A DNA stretch of 64,000 nt from Erythrobacter sp. (GTDB lineage Bacteria; Pseudomonadota; Alphaproteobacteria; Sphingomonadales; Sphingomonadaceae). Position numbers and translations under genes: made by a program. This document shows, piece by piece, positions 53,339 through 62,139 of this stretch; within the stretch, counting starts at the first letter, position 1, and the number at the start of each line of letters is the position of its first letter. The notes below the pieces were generated by a model. The model worked only from the letters and a program-made list of their open reading frames with translations, did no database searches and was not told the DNA's origin. The stretch lies in NCBI GenBank assembly GCA_019739335.1, contig CP073261.1, forward strand, positions 930,001-994,000, in the 5' to 3' direction.

Positions 53339-53350
53339 GGCTCTAGAGCC
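53339..53350 (+). other. Short palindrome GGCTCTAGAGCC after the catabolic operon
   Basis: Perfect 12-bp palindrome flanked by CCG/GGC, 3 bp after the stop at 53335. It may form a small hairpin but has no U-run, so termination is not certain. Confidence 0.3.
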
Positions 53351-53388
53351 GGCTTGCGACAATCCGGGGTCGTCCACCAAGGGGGCCA

Positions 53389-54765
53389 ATGGCCGAAGCA
53401 TCCACCGCAGAGACTTCCATTCCGGATACCAGCCGGGCCAGACTGATACGCGGCTCTATTGCCGGGCATCTGGTGCGGCAGACGACGCCCGCTATCGTCG
53501 GGGTCGCCGCGATCATGTCGGTGGGCGTGATCGACGCCTACTTCGTCGGTCAGCTTGGCGGCGCCGAGCTGGCGGCGATGAGTTTTATCTTCCCTGTCAT
53601 CACTGCTCTGCAAAGCCTCGGAGTCGGGGTGATGGTGGGTATCAACTCGGTGGTCAGCCGCGCGCTGGGCGAAGGCGATCACGATCGCGCGCTGGCCCGC
53701 GCCAACCTGGGCATGGTGCTGGGACTGGCCGCAGGCGTGGTGCTGGGCGTGCTGCTGTTCGCGATGCGCCTGCCGCTGTTCCGGCTGATGCAAGCCGATG
53801 CCGCAATCCTGCCGCTGATCGATTCGTACATGGCACCCTTTGCAATCGGCTTTCCGCTGATGATGGCGATGATGGGGATGAACGGCGTGCTGCGCGGGCA
53901 AGGGGCGGCGAAGAGCAATACACTGGTGCTGCTGGTCTACTCCGCCGCCAACTGGGTGCTCGATCCGCTGCTCATCACCGGTGCTTTCGGCATGGAAGGA
54001 TACGGCGTGGCGGGCGCAGCCTACGCCACGCTTGGCGGGTGGCTGGCAGCCATCGGGGTCGCATTCTGGCTGCTGGGCAAGCACGACCTGCCGTTTCGTC
54101 CGTCGGCGATGCGCAATTGCAACTGGAAGAAGCAGGTCGCCGCGATTTCGCGCGTTGCCGGGCCCGCCGCCTTCACCAATTCGATCAACCCGGCCGGTCT
54201 TGCGGTGCTCACCGCGCTTCTCGCTGTGGAGGGACAAGCAGCGGTGGCGGGCTTCGGTGCAGGCGGGCGACTGCAAAGTTTCGCCATAGTGCCGTTGCTG
54301 GCATTGTCAGGGTCGATCGGCGCGATTGTCGGCCAGAACTGGGGCGCACGCGAATTCGACCGGGCGCGCAAGGCGCTGGTACAGGCAGGGCTGTTCTGCC
54401 TTGCATACGGACTGGGATCGGCGCTGGTGCTCTATTTTGCGCGCGACTGGTTCGCCGCCCTGTTCAGCGACGATCCCGAGGTGTTGGCCGCTACCGGAGC
54501 CTATCTTGCGATTTCGGTCTGGGGATATGCCGGATTCGGCGTGCTGATCGTGGTCAACGGCGCACTCAATGCGATCGACAAGGCGACGAATGCACTCGCG
54601 CTGTCGCTCACCCGCGTGCTGCTGGTGATGGTGCCGATTGCGTGGCTTGCCCGCGCTACCCTAGGGACGCAGGCGATCTACATTGCCGAACTTGCCGCCA
54701 ACCTGCTTGGCGGGCTGGCGGCGGCGGCAATTGCCTGGTGGGTGCTGTGGAAAGCCCCTAGCTGA
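53389..54765 (+). CDS. MATE family efflux transporter
   Basis: 458 aa, 12 helices in two MatE halves: TTPAIVGVAAIMSVGVIDAYFVGQLGGAELAAMSFIFPVITALQSLGVGVMVGINSVVSRALGEGD and, in the second half, GRLQSFAIVPLLALSGSIGAIVGQNWGAREFDRARKAL. Exports drugs or metabolites with Na+ or H+. Its end overlaps the phyR stop by 8 bp (convergent). Confidence 0.93.
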   Translation: MAEASTAETSIPDTSRARLIRGSIAGHLVRQTTPAIVGVAAIMSVGVIDAYFVGQLGGAELAAMSFIFPVITALQSLGVGVMVGINSVVSRALGEGDHDRALARANLGMVLGLAAGVVLGVLLFAMRLPLFRLMQADAAILPLIDSYMAPFAIGFPLMMAMMGMNGVLRGQGAAKSNTLVLLVYSAANWVLDPLLITGAFGMEGYGVAGAAYATLGGWLAAIGVAFWLLGKHDLPFRPSAMRNCNWKKQVAAISRVAGPAAFTNSINPAGLAVLTALLAVEGQAAVAGFGAGGRLQSFAIVPLLALSGSIGAIVGQNWGAREFDRARKALVQAGLFCLAYGLGSALVLYFARDWFAALFSDDPEVLAATGAYLAISVWGYAGFGVLIVVNGALNAIDKATNALALSLTRVLLVMVPIAWLARATLGTQAIYIAELAANLLGGLAAAAIAWWVLWKAPS

Positions 54766-55552
54766 GCGGGCGGCTCGATCCGAAGAACAGCGCCTGGCTG
54801 ATGGCCGCGCGAACGGTGTCTTCCTGAAACGGCTTGGTAATCAGGTACGTCGGTTCAGGCCGGTCGCCCGTTAGCAGGCGTTCCGGGTAGGCGGTGATGA
54901 AGATAACCGGCACACTGGTAATTTCGAGGATGTCGTCGACCGCGTCCAGCCCCGAAGAACCGTCTGCCAACTGGATGTCAGCCAGCACCAGGCCAGGACG
55001 ATTGCCCTCCACCACCTCGCGCGCTTGCGTGCGGGTGGCGGCCGTGCCGCAAATTTCGTGACCGAGCGAACGGACGAGATCTTCGAGCTGCATTGAAATC
55101 AGCGGTTCGTCTTCGATGATCAGGACGCTGGTTGCGGTTTCGCGTTCGATTTCAGCTACCGCTTCACGAACGAGGCTTTCGACATCGTCTTCGCTCAATT
55201 CCATGATCCGCGCAGCATCCGCTGTGGTGAAATCTTCCACCGTCGTCAGAAGCAGCGCCTGGCGGTTGGTGGGAGTGATCCGCTTGAGCTGATCCTGTGC
55301 CGCCTCTTCATGCATACTCGCAGCTACGCCCCGATCGGCCACTTCGAGATAGGCGCTGGACCATACCTTGCTGAACGCCCGATAGAGCGGAACCCGCCCG
55401 CCACGCAGCGAATCCGCCAGACTATCATCCGCCAGTGCGGCTTCGAGTGTGGCATGGACAAAGGCGTCACCTGTCGCCTGCGAACCTGTAAGCGCGCGCG
55501 CGTAGCGACGCAGAAATGGCAGATGTGCCGCGACTTCGGCTCCGATAGTCAT
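54758..55552 (-). CDS. phyR: General stress response regulator PhyR
   Basis: 264 aa from ATG 55552. N-terminal sigma-like domain (residues 1-130: LPFLRRYARALTGSQATGDAFVHATLEA; sigma4-like region ALLLTTVEDFTTADAARIMEL) fused to a C-terminal receiver (SVLIIEDEPLISMQLEDLV; phospho-acceptor Asp in VLADIQLADG; Lys in YLITKPF). Phosphorylated PhyR traps the anti-sigma NepR and frees EcfG. An exact EcfG-type promoter is 40 bp upstream, so PhyR is probably autoregulated. nepR, ecfG and a kinase gene are not next to it. Confidence 0.96.
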   Translation of the reverse strand: MTIGAEVAAHLPFLRRYARALTGSQATGDAFVHATLEAALADDSLADSLRGGRVPLYRAFSKVWSSAYLEVADRGVAASMHEEAAQDQLKRITPTNRQALLLTTVEDFTTADAARIMELSEDDVESLVREAVAEIERETATSVLIIEDEPLISMQLEDLVRSLGHEICGTAATRTQAREVVEGNRPGLVLADIQLADGSSGLDAVDDILEITSVPVIFITAYPERLLTGDRPEPTYLITKPFQEDTVRAAISQALFFGSSRPLS

Positions 55553-55591
55553 AGAATTCCTGTACCCTTCCCGGAATGCATGTGGGCATTG

Positions 55592-55616
55592 AACGCCTCT
55601 GCGCGCGGTCGGTTCC
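55592..55616 (-). promoter_or_regulatory. EcfG-type promoter of phyR
   Basis: Minus strand: GGAAC (55616-55612), 16 bp, CGTT (55595-55592). Exact consensus for alphaproteobacterial general stress sigma factors. ATG of phyR is 40 bp downstream. Confidence 0.85.
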
Positions 55617-55671
55617 AACTTAAGCAAAAAGGATCCGGAAGGAAAAAATTTGCAGAATGCAAAGATTGGCG

Positions 55672-55696
55672 GGAACCCATCCGGGGACCGGTCATT
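55672..55696 (+). promoter_or_regulatory. EcfG-like promoter (near match) for the small RNA
   Basis: Plus strand: GGAAC (55672-55676), 16 bp, CATT (55693-55696); one base from CGTT. It is divergent from the phyR promoter. Expected transcription start is around 55703, the first base of the hairpin structure. Confidence 0.5.
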
Positions 55697-55702
55697 ATCA
55701 TT

Positions 55703-55788
55703 ATATCACCGCCGGTACCCCCCCTCCCGTCCAAACGGCTGGTGATACGATCCCAAGGCCTCCGCTGATCAAGCGGAGGCCTTTTTTT
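55703..55788 (+). ncRNA. Candidate small RNA with C-rich loop (general stress locus)
   Basis: About 86 nt. Hairpin 1: TATCACCGCCG (55704-55714) pairs with CGGC-T-GGTGATA (55736-55747, one bulged U) and exposes a 21-nt loop, 55715-55735, with seven C, U, then CCC. After a short linker, hairpin 2 is an 11-bp stem (55756-55766/55772-55782) with seven U, a strong terminator. C-rich loops bind Shine-Dalgarno sequences in alphaproteobacterial sRNAs such as GsrN. No ORF with a proper start or ribosome site fits. Identity is inferred from structure and place. Confidence 0.6.
55755..55788 (+). terminator. Strong rho-independent terminator
   Basis: AGGCCTCCGCT and AGCGGAGGCCT form a perfect 11-bp stem with a 5-nt loop, followed by six or seven T. 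Oriented to the right, although both annotated genes next to it are on the minus strand, which points to a separate rightward transcript. Confidence 0.92.
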
Positions 55789-55849
55789 CGGGCGTACGGG
55801 ATTCCACGCCGACCTTACATCGCAACTGCCTTGCATTTGAGGGTGTCGC

Positions 55850-56296
55850 TCAGCCCAGCAGCCGGGCGAACAGGCCGCGTTTGCGACCTGCGGTAAGTTC
55901 CGCAACCAGCAGTTCGGGATCATAGGGCTTTTCGAAGACCGGCCCCATTTCGGCGATTTCGGACGGGATGTCCTGTGGGGATCCGGTCGAGAAAGCGATC
56001 CGTGGCGGATTGGTACCCAGCATCGTTACCAGTTCGGCAATCGCCCACCCATCGTCCCGGTCGGCCAGGTGTACGTCGAGCACGATCGCATCGGGACGCC
56101 CCTTTTCGAGCGCTTCCATCGTCGCCTGCATCGTCTGGCAGATCACCACTTCGCCAGTGTCGGCACGCAGGAAGGCATCCTCCAGCGTCATCGCCAGCAC
56201 CGGATCGTCTTCCACCAGGATTACGCGTCCAAGCGGCTGGCGCCTGGCGGCTTTCTTGTCCGGAGCAACTTTCTTCGATGTGTCATTCGGTTTCAA
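55850..56296 (-). CDS. Single-domain response regulator
   Basis: 148 aa from TTG 56296, chosen because GGAGGG is 6 bp upstream and the promoter at 56336-56361 lies within any longer frame. A basic N-terminus (KKVAPDKKAARRQ) precedes a receiver: VILVEDDPVLAMTLEDAF, phospho-acceptor in AIVLDVHLADRDDGW, and a Lys in FEKPYDPELL. No output domain; it may act by phosphotransfer or protein binding, as other stress regulators do. Likely part of the general stress network because of its promoter. Confidence 0.87.
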   Translation of the reverse strand: MKPNDTSKKVAPDKKAARRQPLGRVILVEDDPVLAMTLEDAFLRADTGEVVICQTMQATMEALEKGRPDAIVLDVHLADRDDGWAIAELVTMLGTNPPRIAFSTGSPQDIPSEIAEMGPVFEKPYDPELLVAELTAGRKRGLFARLLG

Positions 56297-56335
56297 GAAA
56301 AGCCCTCCGGATACGAACGCCGTATCATGCGCCAC

Positions 56336-56361
56336 AACGCTGCCTGTCGCCAGCAAGTTCC
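56336..56361 (-). promoter_or_regulatory. EcfG-type promoter of the response regulator gene
   Basis: Minus strand: GGAAC (56361-56357), 17 bp, CGTT (56339-56336). Exact consensus. It is 40 bp upstream of TTG 56296 and supports that start. Confidence 0.8.
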
Positions 56362-56365
56362 CGGC

Positions 56366-57526
56366 TCAAGCCAGCTCCTTGACGTAGATCCGGTATTCCC
56401 GATTGACCTTGGATTGGATCGCATCGGCGATCGCTACCATCCCTTGGTTATCCTCCAGAATCCACCCAACCTCGGCGCGCTGCGCGCCGTGTTCGCCAAC
56501 AGTATGGCGGCGGATATATTCGATCATCATGAAGGCCAGCTGGCTGGCCATCCGCGAGTTCTGATATTTCGGGATCACCCCCATCAGCGGCACCCGCCAG
56601 TTTTCCGAATGCGGCTTGCGCAACCACCACAGCAGCTTCGCCCAGTTGAACGGGAACAGCCTGCCGCCGTAGTCCTTCGTCTTCAGGTTGATATCCGGCC
56701 AGGCGAGCATGAAGGCAGCGGGTTCGCCATCGACATAGGCGATCATGTTCGCGCCTTCCTGGATCAGTGGCTTCAACTTCTTTGCACCATATGCGATCTC
56801 GGTCTGCGTAAACGGCACGAAGCCCCAGTTCTTCGACCATGCCGCGTTGAGGATTTCGATGCAGATCGCCGCGTCTTCGTCGAAGCGGCTCTTGTCCACC
56901 TTGCGCACCATGATCCGGCTGCTGCGTTCGCCCGAAGCAACGATGCGGTTCACCAGTTCGGGGAAGCCGTCGCGCACATGGGTCAGATCGTAGGTGAACA
57001 GCCGCTTGGCGGTGGCATAGCCCTGCGCCTCGATCCAGCCTTCGTAAGCGGCGTTGTGATGCCCCATCATCAGCATCGGCGGATGATCGTGGCCCTGCAC
57101 CAGTAGGCCGGGTTCCTCCCACATCGAGAGGCTGATCGGCGCGAGCACACGGGTCATGCCCTGCTCGCGCAGCCATTCTTCCGCGCGCGCGATCAGGGCC
57201 GCCATTACCTCCTTATCGGTCGCTTCCATCAACCCCCAGTTGCCGGTGCCCGGCCCGAAGCCCTGCTCGGGCGGCTGGGCGAGTGCGAGTTCGTCGATGT
57301 GCGCGGAAATCCGCCCCACCACCTCGCCAGCTTGGCGAGCGAGGAACAATTGCACCCTTGCATGTTCGTGGAAAGGGTTGCGGCCAGGGGTCAGCAGTTC
57401 GACCATATCGGCGCGCAACGGCGGCACCCAGTTGGGATCATTGGCGTTCAGTCGATAAGCGCAATCGATAAATGCACTGAGGTCGCCCTTGCCCGAAACC
57501 GGCGCAATCTCTATTTGACCTGCCAC
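56366..57526 (-). CDS. GNAT-like N-acetyltransferase family protein
   Basis: 386 aa from GTG 57526 (AAGG 8 bp upstream); ATG 57580 would give 404 aa. Opens IEIAPVSGKGDLSAFIDCAYRLNANDPNWVPPLRADMVELLTP and contains GHHNAAYEGWIEAQGYATAKRLFTYD, then a GNAT-like C-terminal half (AYVDGEPAAFMLAWPDIN; MGVIPKYQNSRMASQLAFMMIEYI). Substrate unknown. Divergent from the desaturase (98-bp gap). Confidence 0.8.
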   Translation of the reverse strand: MAGQIEIAPVSGKGDLSAFIDCAYRLNANDPNWVPPLRADMVELLTPGRNPFHEHARVQLFLARQAGEVVGRISAHIDELALAQPPEQGFGPGTGNWGLMEATDKEVMAALIARAEEWLREQGMTRVLAPISLSMWEEPGLLVQGHDHPPMLMMGHHNAAYEGWIEAQGYATAKRLFTYDLTHVRDGFPELVNRIVASGERSSRIMVRKVDKSRFDEDAAICIEILNAAWSKNWGFVPFTQTEIAYGAKKLKPLIQEGANMIAYVDGEPAAFMLAWPDINLKTKDYGGRLFPFNWAKLLWWLRKPHSENWRVPLMGVIPKYQNSRMASQLAFMMIEYIRRHTVGEHGAQRAEVGWILEDNQGMVAIADAIQSKVNREYRIYVKELA

Positions 57527-57624
57527 AAATCCTGCCTTTTGTTCATGTGGCAGAAGCACTGCTTGTGCTTTGGGCGTCATGTCAAGCACACCCGCCGACA
57601 AGATTGTTCGAGAGTATTTTCGCG

Positions 57625-58710
57625 ATGGATGCGACACCATTTCCTGAAGCTGCTGCCATCGGCCCGTCGGCCGAACGGCGGCGCGTGCACGCGCAGATTC
57701 CGGACGACAAGGCTATGCTGCGTGCGGCCGTGGAACTGACGCGCGACATCGGGGAGGCGCGGGCGGACATTTACTGGCCGGATATGCTGCTCAGCGCCCT
57801 GGTTGGCTATGCCGCGCTCGCGGGCGCAATCCTGTTCGAACCGCTATGGCTGGCGCTGGCCAGCGCGCTGGTGGCGGTGTTTGCTCTTTATCGCGCCTTG
57901 CTGTTCATCCATGAAATCAGCCACCTGCACCGCGATGCCCTCCCCGGCTTCCGCACCGCGTGGAATCTCTTGGTCGGCATTCCCATGCTCACGCCTAGTC
58001 TGATGTATGAAGGCGTCCACACGCTGCATCACGCCCGGACCAAGTACGGCACCGTCGAAGACCCGGAATACATGCCGCTGGCGCTGATGAAGCCGTGGAG
58101 CTTGCCGTTGTTCGTCCTGATCGCCGCACTCGCCCCGCCCGCGTTGCTGATCCGCTGGGGCGTGCTCGCGCCATTGGGCGCGATTTTCCCGCCGCTCCGC
58201 CGCCTTGCCTGGGAGCGCCTGTCCTCGCTGTCGATCAACCCCGTGTTTCGCCGCAAACCCGCGGGCGAGAAGGAGCGCCGCTGGTTCCTGTTCCAGCAGG
58301 TCGGTGCGAGTGTCTGGGCGCTGTTCGTGATGTCCACCCCGTTCTGGCTGGGCTGGAAGCCGCTGCTGGTGGCACTGGCCGTGGCCGCCGCCGTGGCAGT
58401 GTTCAACCAGTTGCGCACGCTGGTGGCGCACCTGTGGGAGAACGACGGCGAGGCGATGACGGTGACCGCGCAGTATCTTGACAGTGTCAATGTACCACGT
58501 TTGGTGGCGGGGTTCTGGGCGCCGGTGGGCCTGCGTTACCACGCGCTGCATCATCTGATTCCATCGGTGCCCTATCACTCGCTTCACGAGGCGCACCGGC
58601 GCATTTCTGCGCATCTGGGCGAGTGTTCAACCTTTGACGAGGCCAGCCATCCCGGCATGTGGCCGCTGGTCGGCCGTATCGCCCGCAGCACGATGGGACG
58701 GCGCGCCTAG
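57625..58710 (+). CDS. Fatty acid desaturase family protein
   Basis: 361 aa from ATG 57625. Membrane desaturase with di-iron histidine boxes HEISHLH, HTLHHA and HALHH and two hydrophobic pairs. Uses oxygen to insert a double bond in acyl lipids or to hydroxylate related lipids. The gene ends before a terminator serving the opposite strand. Confidence 0.89.
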   Translation: MDATPFPEAAAIGPSAERRRVHAQIPDDKAMLRAAVELTRDIGEARADIYWPDMLLSALVGYAALAGAILFEPLWLALASALVAVFALYRALLFIHEISHLHRDALPGFRTAWNLLVGIPMLTPSLMYEGVHTLHHARTKYGTVEDPEYMPLALMKPWSLPLFVLIAALAPPALLIRWGVLAPLGAIFPPLRRLAWERLSSLSINPVFRRKPAGEKERRWFLFQQVGASVWALFVMSTPFWLGWKPLLVALAVAAAVAVFNQLRTLVAHLWENDGEAMTVTAQYLDSVNVPRLVAGFWAPVGLRYHALHHLIPSVPYHSLHEAHRRISAHLGECSTFDEASHPGMWPLVGRIARSTMGRRA

Positions 58711-58714
58711 CCAC

Positions 58715-58746
58715 AAAAAAGGGGCCCCTGCACTGGCAGAGGCCCC
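58715..58746 (-). terminator. Rho-independent terminator after the small lipoprotein gene
   Basis: Minus strand: GGGGCC stem at 58741-58746 / 58721-58726 with a 14-nt loop followed by TTTTTT. It serves the gene 58773-59030. Confidence 0.8.
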
Positions 58747-58772
58747 CAATTCCCGGAAATCGAACCGAAAGT

Positions 58773-59030
58773 CTATTCGGCCTTGTCAACCGCTTCGCCG
58801 GCAGGTGCGGGCGCCGGAGCATCCGGCTTTTCGGCTGCGGCTTCGCCTTCTGCGGGGGCGGCGTCTGCGGCGGGCTTTTCGGCGGCCGCAGCGTCGTCGG
58901 CAGCAGGTTCGGCAGCTTCCTCAGCCACAGCAGCATCAGGCGCAGCCTCTTCGGTAGCAGCCTCTTCAGAGCAGCCAGCAAGTGCCAGCAGTGCAGCTGC
59001 GGACATGGCGGCAAAAGCAAATTTCCTCAT
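58773..59030 (-). CDS. Small Ala/Glu/Pro-rich lipoprotein
   Basis: 85 aa. Signal peptide with LAGC (Cys20). The mature part is low-complexity (EEAA, PAA, EKP repeats), acidic and disordered. No domain; such peptides are frequent in this order. Monocistronic with its own terminator. Confidence 0.7.
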   Translation of the reverse strand: MRKFAFAAMSAAALLALAGCSEEAATEEAAPDAAVAEEAAEPAADDAAAAEKPAADAAPAEGEAAAEKPDAPAPAPAGEAVDKAE

Positions 59031-59112
59031 CGACTCATTCTCCTCACCTCGAAAATCGACCCGAGGCGGCGATACGATGATTCGCGAGGCGCGAATAGAT
59101 GCCGAAGTGAGG

Positions 59113-60210
59113 TTACTCCTCGGTTCGCACCAGAACCGTCTCTCCCACGAACAGGAACAGGAAGAATGGAGCCCAGGCGGCGATCAACGGCGGGTAACCG
59201 CCGAAGCTGCCCATCGCCAGCGCGGCATTATCGACCACGAAATAGGCGAAGCCCAGCGCCATGCCGATTACCGCGCGGATGAACAGGTTGCCCGATCGCG
59301 CCAGCCCAAAGCCCGCGACCGCACCCAGCAAGGGCATCAGCAGTGCCGAGAGTGGCCCGGAAAACTTGTGCCACCATTTCGCTTCGAGCTCGCTGGTGCG
59401 CCGCCCGGCCGATTGTAATGCCTCGATACTGCGGGTGAGCTGCGGCAAGGTCTCGGCATCGGGATCGACCCGGCCCAGTTCCACCTGCCCCAGCTCCACT
59501 CCCGGCGCGACTACCAGCTCGGTGATCGTGGCAGACTGCGCGCTGGCCACCGTGAAGGCGGTCGCATCGGTCATCCGCCACCCCGGCGCGGCATAGCTGG
59601 CGCTGTCGGCGGAGACTTGTCGCACGATCATCCCGGTCGCATCGCGTTCGTAGAAAGTGACTTCGCGAAACACCGTGTCCTCGCCGGTGCCGGTAGCAGT
59701 GTCGGCCATGAGGATGTTGCGGCCATCGGCGAAATAGACATTTCCGCGCGTTGTCGGGTCTTCGGGCACCGCCGCATAGTCCACCGCTTCCCACGCCTTC
59801 AGCGTCGCGCTGGCGCGAGTCACCACCCGCTCGTTGAACGCGAAGGAAATCGCCGAGACCACCAGCCCCATCAACAACAGCGGAGCGAGGATCTGGTGCG
59901 CGGACAGCCCCGCTGCCTTCATCGCAATCACTTCCGAATTCTGGTTCAGTCCCGCAAGGGTGATGATCGTCGCCAGCAGCACCGAATAGGGCAGGAACCG
60001 GGCGATCAGCTGCGGCAGGCGGAGCGAGGCATATTGCCACAATTGGGCTTCGCCATTGCCTTCCACCGCAAGGATATCGCCCGTCCTGCCGAGCAGGTCG
60101 AGCATCAGCAGCACCAGCACCAGCATCAGCAGCACCGCCACAATCCGCAGCGCGAACATCTTGGCGAGATAAATCGTCAGGCGGCGCGAGGGGAAGAAGT
60201 CAAGCAGCAC
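59113..60210 (-). CDS. lptG: LPS export ABC transporter permease LptG
   Basis: 365 aa from GTG 60210 (GAGGAGG nearby); GTG 60234 is an alternative. Six-helix LptF/G fold with a periplasmic beta-jellyroll in the middle: LTIYLAKMFALRIVAVLLMLVLVLLMLDLL, SVLLATIITLAGLNQNSEVIAMKAAGLSAHQIL, RTSELEAKWWHKFSGPLSALLMPLLG. Works with LptF and LptB to extract LPS. Overlaps lptF by 11 bp. Confidence 0.93.
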   Translation of the reverse strand: MLLDFFPSRRLTIYLAKMFALRIVAVLLMLVLVLLMLDLLGRTGDILAVEGNGEAQLWQYASLRLPQLIARFLPYSVLLATIITLAGLNQNSEVIAMKAAGLSAHQILAPLLLMGLVVSAISFAFNERVVTRASATLKAWEAVDYAAVPEDPTTRGNVYFADGRNILMADTATGTGEDTVFREVTFYERDATGMIVRQVSADSASYAAPGWRMTDATAFTVASAQSATITELVVAPGVELGQVELGRVDPDAETLPQLTRSIEALQSAGRRTSELEAKWWHKFSGPLSALLMPLLGAVAGFGLARSGNLFIRAVIGMALGFAYFVVDNAALAMGSFGGYPPLIAAWAPFFLFLFVGETVLVRTEE

Positions 60211-61456
60211 CGGGCACTGCCTCCTCGTCGACACCGAACTCGGTCTCGGGCACCAGCCCCTTGAGACGCTTGCGCCCGAACAGACGACTTACCGCACGGC
60301 CGATCCTGGCATAGAAGGCTTCGAGGAAGCCGATTGCCTGCCCGCCGGGCACAAAGGCGACCTGATAGTACATCCAGGCGATCAGCGCGGCGAGAATTGC
60401 AAAAGGCCCCCACAGCGCCAGAAACGGATCGAGCTGGCCCAGCGCCGCCACTTCCGATCCGTACTGGTTGATCTTGTGATAGGCGACGACAATGACGATG
60501 GAAAGGAACACCCCCAGCGCCGATGTCGAGCGCTTGGGCGGAATCGCCAGTGCTACTGCCAGCATCGGCAACATGATCATCATCACGACTTCGACCATGC
60601 GGTAATTGAAATTGGCGAGGCTCCCCGCGCGCTCTTCTGCGGTGCTGTCCGGGTTCCAGCCGATCTCGAGCAGTTCGGGCAGCACGAATTCGCGCTCGTC
60701 CTCCCCGCGCGCGCGGAATTCCTCCAGCGCGGGCAGGTCGATCGGCAGGTCGTGCTGGCTGAAACTGAGTACGCGCGGAGTACCGTTCGCCACTTCGTGG
60801 ACGATGGTCCCGTCGGCCAGCCGCAGGATGATGGTGTTGCGATCCTCCCGGTTGGCGAGGAACCGCCCTTCCCGCGCAGTGATCGAAAGCACCTGCCCCT
60901 CGTCATCGGCGAAGCGGGCGAAAATCCCGTCAAGCTGGCGGCCGTCATCCCGGCTGCCTTCGATCCGCAGTGCCATCCGGTCCTGGATCACATTGAACTC
61001 GCCCACCTTGATCGAAGCGCCCAGCGCGCCCGATTGCAGCTCGAATTCCATTTCCTCATAGGCGAAACGCGACTGCGGCTGGATATAGCCGACAATGGCG
61101 AAATTCACCGCCATCAGCACCACGGTCATCATATAGGGCACCCGCAGCAACCGGGTGTAGGACCAGCCAACCGCGCGCATGATGTCCAGCTCGCTCGATG
61201 TCGCCAGCTTGCGGAAAGCGAACAGGATCCCGAGCATCAGCCCCAGGGGGATCGCCAGCCCGGCATATTCGGGAATGACATTCAGCAGCATCTCGAACAC
61301 GATGCCGATGGGCCCGCCTTCGGTGCTGACGAATTCGAACAGCCGGAGCATCTTTTCCAGCAGCAGCAGGCTGGCCGCGAGCACGAAAATGCCGATCATC
61401 GGCACGAGCACGAGCCGGAAGATGTAGCGATCAGTGGCGGTGATGAAGCGGGACAA
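60200..61456 (-). CDS. lptF: LPS export ABC transporter permease LptF
   Basis: 418 aa from TTG 61456; a weak ribosome site makes this uncertain. Family blocks: DRYIFRLVLVPMIGIFVLAASLLLLEKMLRLFEFV, IPLGLMLGILFAFRKLATSSELDIMRAVGWSYTRLLR, then the periplasmic domain and FNYRMVEVVMMIMLPMLAVALAIPPKRS. Partner of LptG, inner membrane. Confidence 0.93.
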   Translation of the reverse strand: MSRFITATDRYIFRLVLVPMIGIFVLAASLLLLEKMLRLFEFVSTEGGPIGIVFEMLLNVIPEYAGLAIPLGLMLGILFAFRKLATSSELDIMRAVGWSYTRLLRVPYMMTVVLMAVNFAIVGYIQPQSRFAYEEMEFELQSGALGASIKVGEFNVIQDRMALRIEGSRDDGRQLDGIFARFADDEGQVLSITAREGRFLANREDRNTIILRLADGTIVHEVANGTPRVLSFSQHDLPIDLPALEEFRARGEDEREFVLPELLEIGWNPDSTAEERAGSLANFNYRMVEVVMMIMLPMLAVALAIPPKRSTSALGVFLSIVIVVAYHKINQYGSEVAALGQLDPFLALWGPFAILAALIAWMYYQVAFVPGGQAIGFLEAFYARIGRAVSRLFGRKRLKGLVPETEFGVDEEAVPGAA

Positions 61457-61543
61457 GGGCGGCGTTTCGTTGGTGCTGGTCAGTTACCCTTAGCGGCAAT
61501 TGTGCAGCGGGGTAGTCCCGCCTTTGTATCGTTTTGTCGGCCC

Positions 61544-61942
61544 TCACGCCTTTTCCAGCGTGCATTGCAGCGGGTGCTGGTGTTCGCGGGCGAAGTCCAT
61601 CACCTGGTTCACCTTGGTTTCGGCCACTTCGTAGGGGAAAATCCCGCAAACGCCGACGCCGCGCTGGTGGACGTGGAGCATTACCCGCGTGGCCTGTTCC
61701 AGATCCATGCGAAAATAGCGCTTCAGCACCAGTACGACGAATTCCATCGGGGTGTAGTCGTCGTTCAGCATCAGCACCTTGTACTGGCTGGGCTTCTTCG
61801 GCTTGGCGCGGGTCTTGGTGGCGGTGCCGACCTGACCTTGACCGCCTCCCTCATCGTCATCGCCCGTACCGCTCCCCTCGCCGTCATCAGCGGCGGTCAC
61901 GGCCCAATGCTGGGCGGAATCGGGAGTGGAGTAGATGGTCAT
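61544..61942 (-). CDS. clpS: ATP-dependent Clp protease adaptor ClpS
   Basis: 132 aa from ATG 61942. Acidic disordered N-terminus ([13 protein letters not shown]), then the ClpS core: [61 protein letters not shown]. Delivers N-degron substrates to ClpAP. clpA is not adjacent in the window. Confidence 0.95.
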   Translation of the reverse strand: MTIYSTPDSAQHWAVTAADDGEGSGTGDDDEGGGQGQVGTATKTRAKPKKPSQYKVLMLNDDYTPMEFVVLVLKRYFRMDLEQATRVMLHVHQRGVGVCGIFPYEVAETKVNQVMDFAREHQHPLQCTLEKA

Positions 61943-62139
61943 GGTGAGGAGCAAATATCGTATCGGACAGGAAAGCTGCAAGAGGTGGATTGCGCATAGG
62001 GCAAAACGCCCGCGGCTTGAAGCGGGGCTTTGGGCCATTTCGAGGCCACATACGAAACAGGCCGGACAGCTTGCGCTGCCCGGCCCGTCGTCCCGGCCGC
62101 CGAGGGAGAGGAGAAGTGGCGGCCCGGAATTGTCGGCAG

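Noticed and set aside
55553..55849. Search for nepR or ecfG next to phyR
   Set aside because: The gap holds only promoters, the RNA-like structure and a terminator; no 60-residue NepR-like frame on either strand.
55657..55896. Reading frame of 79 codons through the candidate small RNA
   Set aside because: No proper ribosome site before the ATG, low-complexity Pro/Arg product, and the frame runs through the terminator hairpin.
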